Of a DNA stretch of 64,000 nt, positions 1 through 12,847 are shown in pieces; the first letter of the stretch is position 1; every line of letters begins with the position of its first letter. A program made the translations under genes and the position numbers. Origin of the DNA: Paralichthys olivaceus (lineage: Eukaryota; Chordata; Actinopteri; Pleuronectiformes; Paralichthyidae); the NCBI RefSeq assembly GCF_024713975.1, contig NC_091106.1:12875001-12939000 (forward strand). The letters run 5' to 3'. A model generated the notes under the pieces. The model saw nothing but the letters and a program-made list of their open reading frames with translations. It was not told where the DNA came from and did not search any database.

Positions 1-2874
1 CCCATCAGCTCCTTCAGAAGACCCAGCATGTGAAGTGTGGTGGTGTCCTCTTTGCTGCCTGAGGGGTACGAGAAAAACAGACATTAAGTAAAAACCTGCC
101 ATTTGATCACAGACAAAAAGAATGTGTCAGTAAATTGTGTCAATGCTCGTGGTGCTCTACCTCCTGCCTGCTCCATTTCTTTGATGCAGAACTTGGCTGT
201 GGTCACTGCAGCAGGGTGATGGGCCGGGGCGTTGTCTGTGAACAGGAAATCACTTCCTCTGATGATGGAGCAGACACCTTGCTGTGCTGATTTACGAACC
301 TGAAAGGAAAAGTGGGCAGAAAATGGAACGATTTCAGAATCTCATTCGATATTGAATTGAACATTCGTTACTTCTAAGGAGCTGGAGACTGACCTTGGGT
401 TTGCTGTGCACTGTGAAGCTGAGCAGGCCGTGGTAAACCTGAAGAGTGGACGGATAAGTCCACACGGACGCATCCTGCTTCCGTAACAAAGTGGCCAAGC
501 ATGACAGGATCTATAGACGCAAACAGAAAACTAGAATTACCTCCCTGTGGGTGTGTCCCTCCACCAACCAGTGCAGCTCCAGTCTCCATTCAGTTTTTCC
601 AGACTCATGTTAGGTCACCATGACCTTTGACCTCTGCAATCTAATTAGTTTATCATTGAGATCAAGCTGGTCAGTATTTGGATTCCCATGAGCAGACTTA
701 AGGTATCATGTTCAACAGAATGGGATGGACGGACAACCCAAAAACCCTCATCCACCAGCCACTGGTGCAGAAACAAATCCACTTACCCATCTGAGAGCCG
801 ATGCAGTCTCAGACGTGGCCTGTTTAGTCATGACATCCATCAGAGCCTTGGTGGTGTCAGAGAATTTGGAAATGAGCACCGGAGCAGGAACCCTGAGGAA
901 CACAATACACCAGTCACATATCTGATCAGCTGTGACATCACTGGCAGTTATTTATCTGGAGAAAAATAAAAAGGTATATAATCCAACCGTTTCATGACGA
1001 GGTTGAGGAGGTACGCCACGGCAGCCTGCGACTCTGCTGAATCCACAACCTCCAGGGTGGTCATCTAGAAAAAACACAAACATGCTTCGTCTTCAGATAG
1101 CACGCGTCCTCTTACTATCACCTTTCAACACAGGACATGTTGTTTGATATCTTAGTGAATATATAGAAAAAGGCAGCACTCACCAAAGCAGCAAAGTACT
1201 CTGTCTCAGTCTCTTTGCCTCCTTGACCACGGATCACCTCAGTCACAGCTGCCAATACTGCACAAATCTGTGAGGGATTGTATGTGCAATTCAAAATGTG
1301 TTCGTGGGGTTTATATCGTTGCATCAAGTTTAATTCTCTCTTTTCAGTGCTACCCACAAATTTGATGCAAAAAGGCAATTTGACACAAAACTAGAGTCTG
1401 CAAACATTACACACATCCCACAATTTACATTATATATAATAAATGTATTTATGAGATATGTATCAATAGGGTGCTGTACAGACATGATGTACCCTTGCTG
1501 TAATTCTTACCTCTTTGTGAGCCGCCGAGTTGGACTCCCAGAAGCGCTGCACCTTTCTAAAGGTCAGGTTGGAGCAGTCCGACAGGCCGCTGAGGAAGGT
1601 GCCCGAGGTCCTTTCTGAAAACGCCTCATCCTGCTCCTCTTCCATGAAGGCATCCTTGCGGCGGCCTGCATTGAGCTCCAGGGAACCCGTCTGCAGGTCA
1701 TTGTGAAGCTTGAGGGCATCGACTGTTAGATCACTCTTTTCTGTGGAAGAAAGAGACGATGACAACTTGGTTTTCATCAATGTTGAGGTCTTTTTAAATT
1801 TATCTTTTAGGGTGAAGTTCAAAGATCTCATTGTATTCTAATCTGGCCTAGATTCAATTTAAAGATAAACAGAGACAGACATGGGACTAGCAACTACTGC
1901 TGCTGCTGCTCACTCATCCATGGACACAGTCGATCTTTGAGGTTATGGCTTTGTTTTACTAAATCAGATTTTATAATAAAAAGAAACAAAAACCTGACTG
2001 ACACTTGAATTTAAGGTTGTCCTAAAGATAAGCATCAGACTGAATGCAGAAAGCTACAGGATCGAGGAAAAGGTGAACATTTCCTACAAGCTCATCCAGT
2101 GAAACAGTGGGGGAAACACTGTGAAAGTGTTGGTACTAGTAACAAGTATTACATTTTATATTTAAGGACAAAAAATTGGATCTCAGGGTTAACGTATTAA
2201 TTTTAGCCAAATAGTTCATTCACAAAGCTACATTTATAAAAATCCCAACTATCTTCACATGCTCTTTTTCGATGAATCCCATTTTTACATAAAGTCCCTG
2301 AAGTTACTAAATTCTGCCAACGACCAGTATGCACCATTGAACACAACACAAAATCTATCCCACATTCATTTTGGTTCACCTTATTCATTTTCTATTTTAT
2401 TATATTCAATCTTTAAACAATTGTTGTTTCCATGTGATTAAAAATTACTGCTGTCTACTTATTGGACAGCAGTGATGATTCAGAGTGAGGTGTATCAACA
2501 CAAACACAAACACACTGCAGTGAGAATAAATGAAAACAGTCTGACTTGATGTTTAACAGAAGTGAAGGAGACTTTAGAAAGACGTGATGTTCCACTGACG
2601 TCCTGCCTGGCTTCACTGACACACACTGAATGGCGCAGCACACACACACATTCCCCGTGCTGGTAAAAGTTAAATGGCTAACTCTAGCTAACGTTAGCCA
2701 CTAGCCACAGACCCACGTGTAATGGGGAGTCTCACCGGTGGGTCGGCTGAAGAAGCGGCTTTTAGCAGCCTGCCGGAAACGACTGGTCTGCGGGTTGGAG
2801 TCGCTGCTGTGTCCCTTCTTCCACCGTTTCAGCTTCGAGCCCGCCCCGGACCGAAGTTTCCCCGATTTCACCAT
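1..2874 (-). CDS. rrp12: RRP12-like HEAT-repeat ribosome biogenesis protein, N-terminal part (8 exons, 3' end outside window)
   Basis: RRP12 is a nucleolar HEAT-repeat protein needed for maturation and export of pre-ribosomal subunits (family knowledge). Coding exons read on the minus strand are 2736-2874, 1511-1740, 1184-1267, 988-1064, 787-892, 394-510, 161-299 and 58 to the window edge; all have GT/AG junctions and keep frame, giving about 316 residues of a protein of roughly 1300. The start at 2874 opens [21 protein letters not shown], a basic N-terminus like human RRP12. Highly conserved stretches are [36 protein letters not shown] and the exon 3 block [20 protein letters not shown]. Intron 1 (1741-2735) has a short (GCT)n run near 1890 and nothing else I recognise. 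The gene reads away from a CpG-containing promoter around 2875-2960. The identification is secure; the C-terminal two thirds are not in the window. Confidence 0.95.
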
Positions 2875-2960
2875 TTTCGGGATTTAAAAAAACAATCTCG
2901 TCCGCTGCCTGAGCTGCTGCAGGCGGCTCTGTCGCTCAGGAGTGACGTCACAGGCCCTCA
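2875..2960 (-). promoter_or_regulatory. rrp12 proximal promoter with a perfect CRE
   Basis: The 90 bases upstream of the rrp12 start are CpG-containing and hold the full CREB/ATF palindrome TGACGTCA at 2943-2950, about 70 bases before the start codon. There is no obvious TATA box, as is usual for ribosome-biogenesis genes. The site is seen directly; its use as a promoter element is inferred. Confidence 0.5.
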
Positions 2961-3044
2961 CACATGTCTGGGCGTATTTCTGAGATGTACATGGTGTTAT
3001 TCTTCCGTTAGAGGGCGCTGTCCCCTGCACACAAACTAATTAGA

Positions 3045-3134
<90 letters not shown>
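3045..3134. repeat. (TAGA)n microsatellite
   Basis: About 22 uninterrupted copies of the tetramer TAGA. It abuts the sequence ACTTTATTGATCCCGAAGGA, so it looks like the expanded tail of a retrotransposon copy rather than a free-standing microsatellite. Confidence 0.95.
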
Positions 3135-3135
<1 letters not shown>

Positions 3136-3500
3136 CTTTATTGATCCCGAAGGAATTTCAAGCATCCAGTGGCAGTAACATACATTGAACATAAATTAGA
3201 CTTGACTTATGCATTAGAGTGAACTTATAACACAGTAACCATAAGGAGGAATTGGCCTGAGATTAATGTAAATTTAAATATGTACAGATGAATTGAGGAA
3301 ATTAAATTAAATTAAATTAAACATTTGCAGAGAAATTAAACATTTGCATAGGATTTCAATATATACAGAGGAATTAAAAATGTGCAGTAATATTAAATAT
3401 TTGCAGAAAATGTGCATAGAAAATAAATATAGAACTGCTTTAAGTTAACCTGTGCTAATCGTCTGTACAAAAACTATATAAAAACTAGAAGGTACCTATA
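3135..3500 (-). mobile_element. Degenerate non-LTR retrotransposon 3' end (antisense copy)
   Basis: Read on the minus strand, the element ends in a GGGATCAATAAAGT-like motif running straight into (TCTA)n, a 3'-end arrangement familiar from teleost LINE-type elements. The remainder up to about 3500 is A/T-rich, with degenerate repeats of ATTAAATATTTGCA-type units. I cannot assign the family from memory, no coding sequence survives, and the left limit is approximate. Confidence 0.5.
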
Positions 3501-4580
3501 GAAATAAAAATGTTTTATACAACTATAAACTATATTAAAAATATAAAGTGACCGTAGAAGATTGGGAGAAACGGGGATAAAGGACTGTGTGCAATTAAAT
3601 TAGGTTGTAAACAGATGAATGAAATGAATGAATGAATGAAAGTCACATCACAGCATGTAGCTGAGGTAGTCAGACATGGCAATGAGTCCAGGAAGTTGTG
3701 CAGAGAGATTAGTCCATTGTCTATAGAATGGCAGCCAACCCAGAAGTCCCCTGAAAGAGAATCAAGCTGCACCAGTTTGAAATGTGCCTGATTTATTTCA
3801 TCTTTTTATTCTCTGGGACGTTTTCTCCTTTCTGTAGAGACATACATGTGCTGCTTAAGAGTCAGAAAAGTACACAAAAACTTAGACTTAACAATATTTA
3901 TTGATAAGTTATTTTACAGTGTAGCATCGTATTGTACATACAACTACAATACCGTGTTTGGAGTGATGGGAATGATAAACACAACTGATCATTCATTGCA
4001 TTATGTGACCTCATCATGAATAAAAGAGTGTGAATTGAAAATGTCCAAATGACCAAACAGCACATGTGGAAAACTGATATTTACAGGATTGTTTTTCTGC
4101 CATCTTCAGCCTATTTCTTCAATTGCATGATAGAAATCTTGAAAAATAAAATAAAATAAAATAATTGCAGAATGGATTTTCCTTCTGTGGATCCCAGAGA
4201 TGACTCAACAGATTTAGTTTATGAATAAGAACAAGTACAAACACACGTGACAAGGAGGGGGAATCCATGTAAACAACAAATTAATGTCCACACAAACACA
4301 CAGACAGACAGACAGACAGATATTTGGACAGATAAACATCTTAGGACTCTACTTTTTCTCTAAAGTGTTTCAGTGCTTCAATATTCTTACTTCATTTGGA
4401 AAAAGGAAAATACAAAAAGGAGCAATATAAAAGCAATAATTTATTATATATAAAAATGTACAGAAAATTCCACTGCAGTACCAACTGGAAAGTGATTTCA
4501 AGCCCTACTCCTCTCCCTGCAGCCCCCTGTGGCACTTCCTTCATCTCTTTCATTGCTTCACAGCCCCTCTGTCCCTCCCC
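3501..4580. other. Intergenic rrp12-ubtd1 spacer, including the ubtd1 3' UTR
   Basis: No coding sequence is recognised. A minus-strand AATAAA (plus-strand TTTATT) at 4440-4445 lies about 140 bases beyond the ubtd1 stop and is the likely poly(A) signal; another at about 3896-3901 could serve a longer form. Short simple repeats occur: (GAAT)n near 3620, (AAAAT)n near 4145 and (ACAG)n near 4305. Confidence 0.6.
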
Positions 4581-7500
4581 TCAGTTCGGTATGACTGAAG
4601 GGTTCACGTTCACGATCACTTGGACGACAAAGTCCTTCTGGATCTTGGTGTCCTGAAGTCGAGTCTTGTCGGTCAGGAGCTTCCCGGAGAAGAACCACCT
4701 CTGGCGAATCACATCAATTTCTTCATGCTCCTCCAGCTGTTTCTTCAGCTCGGCGATGGAGTCCGCCATGCTGGCTGTCAGACGCACATCCTTCCCTGAG
4801 AAAATCCACAAGGCAAGAAATAAGAGATGACACAGATTCCTGAACAAGCTTCAAGACACTGAAAGGCTATAAATTATAAATCAGTCTCCAGCTGAGAAGA
4901 GCTTAGATGTGATATTATATATGCATGAGGAAAACTGCACAACATGTTGTTCTTTACATTTAAATGTCATTTTCTATATACATGCATGTGACAGGTCATG
5001 GAGGGTATTTCTTACCTGACGACAATCGTACCCGCAGCTGGAACTCTTGTCTGCACGGAGGGGGCTGAGCCTGTTTTTGGGTGGATTCAGAGGTTTTGCT
5101 CTCGCTGGACGTCTCAGAGATGAGGTTGACAGGCGGGGCTAAAGTGTACGCTGGGAGCTGGTAGCGGTTTCCCAGTTCATCGTAGCTCTCTGTCAGGGAG
5201 CCTGCGGAGGGAGGAATGATCTACATCAGCAACCTGTTTCCAAAAACCTTCCAACCCCTACACATTAACCCTTTACTCTACTCAAACACCCATGTCCCTC
5301 AACCAGGAGGAGTGTGAGGCCAATACATTCCATTTACTTACAACACACTTACATCAACAACCCCAGTGTTTCTAAGCTGGTAAATAGTTAAAAGTAAAAA
5401 GCACATGATGTGCATGAACACTCTCATGGCTCTGTGTGCACTAGTCCACTCACATTGGTCACGCAGCACTGCGACTGTTATGTAACTACTACAGTAGTAA
5501 TCTCTGAACAACTGAAGCGTGGGGATTGTGCAAAGTGTCCTTTGACATTTTCTGACTTATTAACGTACATTTCTGCTGGAGGTTCCCAAAACATTTATAA
5601 CTTACACTTCACATCTGGATGAAGCACATTTCAATATCTGAGTGTGTGCGTTGGTGAGCATGTGCCTGTGGGTGTGTTCGTACCATGTGGCACAGTAATG
5701 CAGGCTCCGTCCACGATGGCCTGCGCTAGCTCCAGGTCATTGCACTCCGCAGCCAAAGCTGCAGCTCTTAGTGCGTCCCAGATCTCTTTCCGTCCATCGA
5801 AGGCCGGAGCCGTGTCCCAAAACTCATCCCTCTTACTCCTCAGCTGGCCCTCCGTCATTGGGTATTCACTCTTCCATTTTGGACGCTCCTTCTTGAGGGG
5901 CTCGTTACGTCCTTTAAAGAAAAAAAAGAAAAGAAGGTTGTGTTTAATCTGACCTGAGAACAAAAGCATCAAAGACATGCAGCAAAGGCCTCCTCAGGCC
6001 TCTGTACGTGGGGTGACCACCCAACAAGGTGAGTCACCAGGTGCCCCAACATGACGCAGCTAAAACAGCTAAAAGGGATGATAGAGCAGTGGAGCAATGA
6101 GAAACCTGCCCAGTATGTCGATGGTTGATGGGTTGGCTCAGGCCTTTATCCCTTTATCGTGACCTTGGGACACGTAAATATCAGTAAATCATATCATTAC
6201 TATGATGACAAAAACAAATATCCCACAATAATATAATCTAAAATGAATGGAATACACATTAGAAAAGATACATGTTTCAAATGTACTATAACCTGTTTAG
6301 GTGCCATACTAAAATCTTCAGGGAAAAGTCACACTTAAAAACCGGCTGTGTACATCCCCTGGCATCTGGGATATTTACAACTTCTTCATTGGCTACATGA
6401 GCTAAGTACAAGCCAATTACTACTGTGCACGGAACTGTTCTTTGCCAGACGTCAGCAGACAGACAGAGTAACCTCACACACCTACTCAAGATGTTTCCCC
6501 GGTGGCACATGCAGAAATATCCACTGTACCCATGTACCAAGAAAGTCAGTTTGGTTTACAGGGAGAGGAAAATCAAAGTGATTATTTATAGTGCTGCAGA
6601 TTACTGCAGTGGCTAGTAACACATAACATGTGCACTGACATGCACACACACAAACATGCACACATACACACACTGCAGAAGATTATAGGCAGTAATCAGG
6701 TTCCACATAACAGGATTTATCTGCCCCTATCCCATAAGGCATTGGTTGGAGAGATGAGCACCCTTTGGCCAATGAAAGGCAGCGAAAACACACAAGTCTT
6801 CTACAGCAGGCACAACAACATCACAAACACAAATCCACTACACTTCGATTATTACGTCACCATAGTTTCAAATTGTGGAACTTTTCTGTGCTGCTGTCTT
6901 ATCTTCACTTAAGTATAAGTTTGATTCCCATCACACAATATGCACATTTATATGATTTTCTATACTAGTGACAATGCAGGCCATCATTTAATGTTATATG
7001 TGACACTATGACCTTCACAGATGAGGCGAGTGAGGATTTGGTGTCAAGGGTCATTTTTGTACATACTTTAATCAAATTAACACTTTCAAAGCAATATAAT
7101 ACAACGCATGAGTCTGGAAACAGTAAGAGTAAAAACATATTCAGTATTCCTTTTATCGATCCTATGCGAATTATAATTCAATATGATAATGAATAATCAA
7201 TATTAAAATTGTATTTCTCTTGTACAAACATGGGTCCTCAGGGTTCATACCTACTTCTGTTATTGTGTATGTGCAGCTGCAAAGTTGCAATTGTGCACAT
7301 GAGCATGTCAACCAAATAAATGCAAATGTATTTTTCGTCTGAAGATCCTGAAACAGACTCATCAGTTCCCCAAATCAGTAAACTTCAGTTTCAGTGAACA
7401 GCAGAACAACACACACCTGTTCCTGGTTGTAGTATATATAATATCCTTCATGTCACCTTTTGGTTCTGTGTTTTCTGGAATAAAGCGGATGTCACCAGTG

Positions 7501-9894
7501 ATGACAACCTGGATTATATGACGATGGTTTTAACCACGTCACTGAGCCTGATTGTTTGTGTACAGTGTGGATGCACAAGGTCAACTTTGCCATGTGTCTT
7601 GAGCTGTGAGCCATATGTACCTGGAATCTGAGCTTAGCAATTTCCACTGAAGTCAGTGGCTCAAGCTTTTTTTCTCTGTTAACTTTAACAATTCAATTTC
7701 AGGAAAAACTAAATCTGTATCTCAAAAGGAACTGAAACATGTAAATGAAAGGATTATTATTGGGCTGGTGCACCCATTAATGTTGCAACATTTCTATATG
7801 CAAATTTAAAAGCTGTCGTTGTAATGTTCTGCACTGCACTGTTTCCAACCTATGATACTGGAAAACAAATAAACTCCGAAATATTGATATATATACAAGC
7901 AAGTAAGTCCTGTATCGCCTTTAGAACCATAACAGCATTTTTAAACAGATTTTTAATCCATCAAAGTTATGAAAACTTTCATGAAAGTTTAAAGAGGCAG
8001 CACTTTCACATAATTCTGTATATTATTTCATAAAGAAAAGCTATTAACCACAAATTATTTTATAAAATGATGTAAAAATCTTTGAAAAACATAGTACAAT
8101 AGTAACAACGGCACTGACGATCTTGAACTCTACACAAAACCCTCTGAGACAACACATGGCACAACAAAGAGAGCTGCACGAACATGAAAACAGAAAACGT
8201 GAAAGTATTTCTCTCACCGCAGACAAAAAGATCTATACTTACTTTTCAACAAAATCTTAAAGGGTGTATTTGGAGCATGGGAGTAGTTGTATTCTCTGGA
8301 GTTTGGAACTCCCATAGCTGCTCTTTCTGAGGTTCGAGTCCGAGACGAACTACTGCACATCAAAAGTCTGCAATAATGAGCTACAGAGCCTGATGAGGAA
8401 GAGCACAACACCAGCTGTCTGCAACCAGCTTGCTCTGCAGACACGCCATGCTGTTGACGAAACAACTCCGCCTGATCTCTTTTGCCGCTGCTTTGCAGAT
8501 TTAAAGCTCAGCTAATGGTCGTGCCACTCGCCCAGTTGACTAAAAATGACCACTATCCATCCAGTTATAACCATTCTAATAACCATCAGCCCCAAACATA
8601 CCACAGGAGCGGCTCATGGAAAGAGGTACAGTTAATGGGGGAGAGTAATTTGAGTGTCCTGGCCAGAAGAAGCTTTAATCCTATCAACTCTATTTAGAGG
8701 CAGGATAGAAATACCCAAAGGCAACATGTTAAACCTATTAACAGACAATAAACCCTTGACAAACTCTTGTGGTGAGTTTGAAGGAGAATCTACGGTACTG
8801 TGACCTCTCGTGCAACAGGTGACGTATTCCATGTGAATACATGCCAATAAATCTTTTCAGAGGTTGCATCAGCAGAGCAAGTAGTTAGGCCGTTTGTTAA
8901 AAGAGGTTTTGTGTGTTTGCATCTCACAAAAGTACAAGTGGCGAGACGTGATCTGAGAGGTGAGATACATCATCTTTTTCTGCACCAAGTGCGTGAAATT
9001 CTGATATGAAATCGCCCTGTGCAGGCCCCTGTTTAAACACCGTGCTTATCAGTGCAAGTTCCTCAGCACAGATTAGACACATGACTAAGCCGTGGCGACT
9101 GAGATGTTTGAGCACCTGAGTCAGTAAGCCTGCAGACTGAGGCAGACGCTGCAGCGCAGAGGTGCAGCTACAGGAATCATTTTATCATGAAATGCTTGGA
9201 TCTCTTAGGTCTTGTTGCCGATCTGGCCGGTGCTAAGTGAGCTAACCAGTTGCATAAATAGTTGTGGCAGTGCGTCCTGAAATCATTTTTGTGAGTCTGC
9301 TGTGTCACAGAAGCAATTTTCATTTGACGGTAATGGAATAATGTTTCAATGTAACAGTGCAAGGCCTGCAAAAATTGAGACACAGGCTGAGGGGGGAGTA
9401 CAGAGGGTCATCCACCAACCAGAAGGTCAGTGGTTTGATGCCCATGACCTTCAGTCTGTAAAATCCTTGGGCAAGACACTGATCCCCTGGCCGTGCTGAC
9501 AGTGTATAAATAGTGTCCAATAGAAAGTGGTGTGTGTTGGCTGAATATCACCTGTACTGTAAAGTGCATGGAGTGGTCTAAGACTGGAAAACCACCATCT
9601 AAATACAGTTACTACATACATTTACCATGTTGACTGACTTCTAACAGCAGCCTCTGCAAAAGTCAAAGCACAGAAACCACCTCATCCCCACTTTCTGATT
9701 GAAGGGCATCATCTCTGAAACTTGAAGCAGATCTCTTGTGCGTTCACTAAAATATGTGCATGTGAACATGGAGTCCCTTCAACTGCTGAGAGGCTGCAGC
9801 ACATCACATCCTCACCTCCACGTTTTTTGCTCCTCGTGGAGCTCCGGGCACTCCCTGGTCCATCCGTCCTACTCCTCCCCACACAGCCTCCCAT
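4581..9894 (-). CDS. ubtd1: Ubiquitin domain-containing protein 1 (UBTD1)
   Basis: UBTD1 is a small ubiquitin-like-domain protein that works with UBE2D-family E2 enzymes (family knowledge). Exons on the minus strand are 9816-9894, 5684-5911, 5016-5201 and 4581-4795; they sum to 708 nt, or 235 residues (human about 227). The N-terminus [12 protein letters not shown] begins with a glycine and a cysteine, so lipid attachment is possible but unproven. Exon 2 carries the family block [20 protein letters not shown] and then [20 protein letters not shown]. Exon 3 has [20 protein letters not shown]. The last exon is the ubiquitin-like fold with [20 protein letters not shown] and a C-terminus lacking a Gly-Gly tail, so it is not conjugated like ubiquitin. 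[14 protein letters not shown] favours UBTD1 over the paralogue UBTD2. Intron 1 (5912-9815) holds a SINE-like repeat. Confidence 0.95.
9395..9629 (+). repeat. Degenerate tRNA-derived SINE-like repeat in ubtd1 intron 1
   Basis: The segment contains a B-box-like GGTTTGATGCCC, then a body with TCCTTGGGCAAGACACTGA, GTGTATAAATAG and AGTGCATGGAGTGGTCTAAG, ending near CATTTACCATG. This resembles from memory a common teleost dispersed repeat whose intact form reads GGTTCGATCCC at the B box and AAAGCGCTTTGAGTGG in the tail. The copy is decayed and the family name is unresolved. Confidence 0.6.
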
Positions 9895-10397
9895 CACTGC
9901 CCCTACATCACCACAGCGAGGAGACAATAGAAAACATCAGCGTCTGCATCACATTCTCCAACTAACACGTTGTTCAAAGTGCATGTGTGATGATAATGAT
10001 GGTGTGAAAAGCATGATGGGGGAATAATGACAGCTCAGCACTCCTTGTTCCTGTGAGGTCAGACGAGCCGCGATGTTTACGTCACGTGTACTGCCAGCTG
10101 ACACGAGCCTGAGCCACTGCCAGCCTTTCTCTAATCTCTAACCACGTTAACGCAACATGACACTTTATCAGTCATCATCTCAAATACGCACATTCACATC
10201 AGATTTCAATGATCTCTCTTCATGCATATTTAAGAAATGTGTTTGCTCTCGAGCCATACCAGAAATCCAGTGCGCTAAATTATGCATCCGTCTGCAGTTT
10301 GCCTGCCACATCCGAACTTGCTTCCAGAGTGAAGTTGAATCTCTGGATCCTGACGCGACGATCAGCGGAGAGAGTCAGCAGCGGGTTGACAGGGGAT

Positions 10398-10399
<2 letters not shown>
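9895..10399 (-). promoter_or_regulatory. Presumed ubtd1 5' UTR and proximal promoter
   Basis: Upstream of the ubtd1 start lie ACGTCACGTG at 10079-10088 (CRE half-site plus E-box) and moderate CpG content. No TATA box is clear. An NRF1-like CGCATGCGCA at 10645-10654, beyond the GT repeat, suggests the promoter may reach that far. Assignment is by position only. Confidence 0.35.

Positions 10400-10490
<91 letters not shown>
10400..10490. repeat. Long (TG)n microsatellite
   Basis: About 45 TG dinucleotides, broken only by two TG-to-CG changes. It lies some 500 bases upstream of the ubtd1 start codon. Alternating purine-pyrimidine tracts of this length can adopt Z-DNA; whether this one does is not known. 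Confidence 0.98.
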
Positions 10491-11405
10491 CCTCCAGCAG
10501 ATCTCAACTGTTTCTCATCAAAAAAAATAAAATAAAAATAAACTGAGATCAATATCCAGATTCACCCCGAACCATGATGAACGAGACCTCACGCGCACGG
10601 ACCCGTTCACACCGAGGCTGGAATTAAATCCTCTTCAATCCGCACGCATGCGCAGTTCAGATAAATAAGAGCAGGCGCTGAGAAAGGACTCCTTCACAAT
10701 AAGAGGGCTGCTTGTGTTTAATTAAACAGTTTGTAAAAAAAAAAAGGCAGAAGTACATATTGTTAGAAAATATCATTAGATGTGATAAAACTTGGTTAAA
10801 AACTACGTAAGAGGAATAAATGTTTGTGGTTCTGAACGAGGGTTTTAGTTTGAAATACAGGGCGGAAGTTGTTCTTATGGTCACTTTTGTTATCTAATTA
10901 ATATTAACAATAATAATACCAATACGAATGGTCGTATATATACTCAGTAAACAGTATTATTTTTATTATTATTTTCACAATCAAGACACCAGCTGATGTT
11001 TCTTACATAAAATCTAAATACTGAGCAATTCAACTGTTTTTACTTATTTTGAATAAAACTTTGAATAGAACAAAGTTCTAAGTATTTAAGCTTAATTAGT
11101 TTTTTTTTTGTAAATGTATGTTAATAATATTGACTATCAAATTAAAAAAAATGTATATTGGATTAGTCTGGGAATGGGACTGAGGTACTCCTGTCCGATT
11201 TACTTTTGGCACACAATTCAGTTAACTCTACATTTACGTTTTTTTTTTAAATTGATTTGTATGCAGGTAAGATCAAGAACAGAAACACTATAAACAATGT
11301 GCAGTGTCTGGTAAGATGAGGGAATACAGTTTACTTTACATAGAAGTTTAAATAAAAAGAAGGAAAGATCACTCCACTTGATCCCAGCCTCCATGACAAC
11401 ACTGT

Positions 11406-11457
<52 letters not shown>

Positions 11458-12847
11458 GAGAGAGAACGTGTGTGTGCTTGCGTTGGGTTGTTATTCTATT
11501 TGAGCACATATGGACATATTTGCACCACACGACCTATCAATACCAAGCATCCCCCACCGCATGTCCCAGTAGTGCATGGTTGCTGTGAAACCAGATATCA
11601 TGGAAATTAAAATATGACATAGTAATAATAGTTTGAGGTTTCATTACTATTGAAATAGTTGTTTCCCATTTATCAGAATAAGTAACGGCATCTTATTAAA
11701 TTCTTTAAAAAATTGCAGGACTCTTTTCCTCCGAGTCATTATAAATTATCCAAAGCTGATCTGCCCAAACATGACATGTTGAACAGTGACACCTTCTGGA
11801 AGGATGAATATTGACACATGTACGTGTCTGTTTCAGTCAGAGTGGGTGGGTGTAATGAGCTGTGTGCAGCCAAGAGGGTTGGATTCAGGCTGACATCTGT
11901 TTTCATCCCTTAATCTCTTCTCTCTACCTCACAACAACTTATTTTACATTCCCCCATTTTAACCGACACCACCAGGACCCATTCTCTCTCTTTCATAGTT
12001 CTCTTATGTTTTCATTTCACTGATGTGTTGACCTATTTCTGCTATAATATATTCATGAGTATCCTCAGATCAAATCTGGCATGCATCTTAATTAATCCAC
12101 CTCTAGTAGCTGAATGTCTCAGAGTCTGTCTGTGTTAACAAGACTGTGACATAACACTGGAGATGGAGTTTGTCAGAATGTTATGAAATGATATTGGACG
12201 AAAAACAACTTAACATAGACATGAAGGCATATGCGACTACCGGAGTAAAACTGCATCACTTTAAGTTTGTATGTGTAATAATAACAATATACTTCTTCAG
12301 TATTAAGTAAGCACGAACAGTGTCAATGTTTTTAAATAAAACAAAAGATTTATTAACTTAACAAGTACAAAATACAGATAAATAACTCATTGTCATGTTA
12401 CTGCAGTTTTTCTTGTATGATCAAATCAAATGATAATATTGGACTGGAGTGCAAATGTTATGGGGGAGGAGGTATTGAGATGAATCATTTTGTCCTAAAG
12501 ATCATCGTTTCAGAAAAATATATATTATTTAACAGGTATTTCAGTCCAATGATATGTCGGTCTTTTAAAAATATCAAACCCATAATTGGCTCATATTCGA
12601 GTAATACCAGTTTGTGAGTAAAACCCTGTCAAGTATCACTGACACTTTGTCTTTCTACTGCTGAAAAATGTAGACTGTCGAACCATGAGCAACGCCACAG
12701 AAAGTTTTTGAGGTATTGGAGGTTGACACAACCCCATTTCTTCCTTGTATGGAGCCGCCATGCACATATCCTTAAAGCCAACCACATCGAATGACCAGAG
12801 GGGGGTGGACACAGAAATTAGCTACAAGTATTCCCAGGCAGGGTCTG
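10491..12847. other. ubtd1-zdhhc16 intergenic spacer
   Basis: No coding sequence is recognised. An (AG)n tract occupies about 11407-11464 with one interruption. The zdhhc16 3' UTR runs into the right part; a minus-strand AATAAA at 12349-12354, about 500 bases beyond the stop, is the best poly(A) signal seen. The remainder is A/T-rich and unremarkable. Confidence 0.6.

Noticed and set aside
3045-3134. Regular short-period repeat considered as a CRISPR-like array
   Set aside because: It is an uninterrupted tetranucleotide microsatellite with no spacers, in a vertebrate genome.
8331-8341. GGTTCGAGTCC, a perfect tRNA B-box
   Set aside because: The flanking bases do not form a T stem, no clear A-box lies at the right distance and no acceptor stem closes, so it is not called a tRNA gene.
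10157-10546. Open frames rich in Cys-Val repeats
   Set aside because: These are translations of the (TG)n microsatellite, not proteins.
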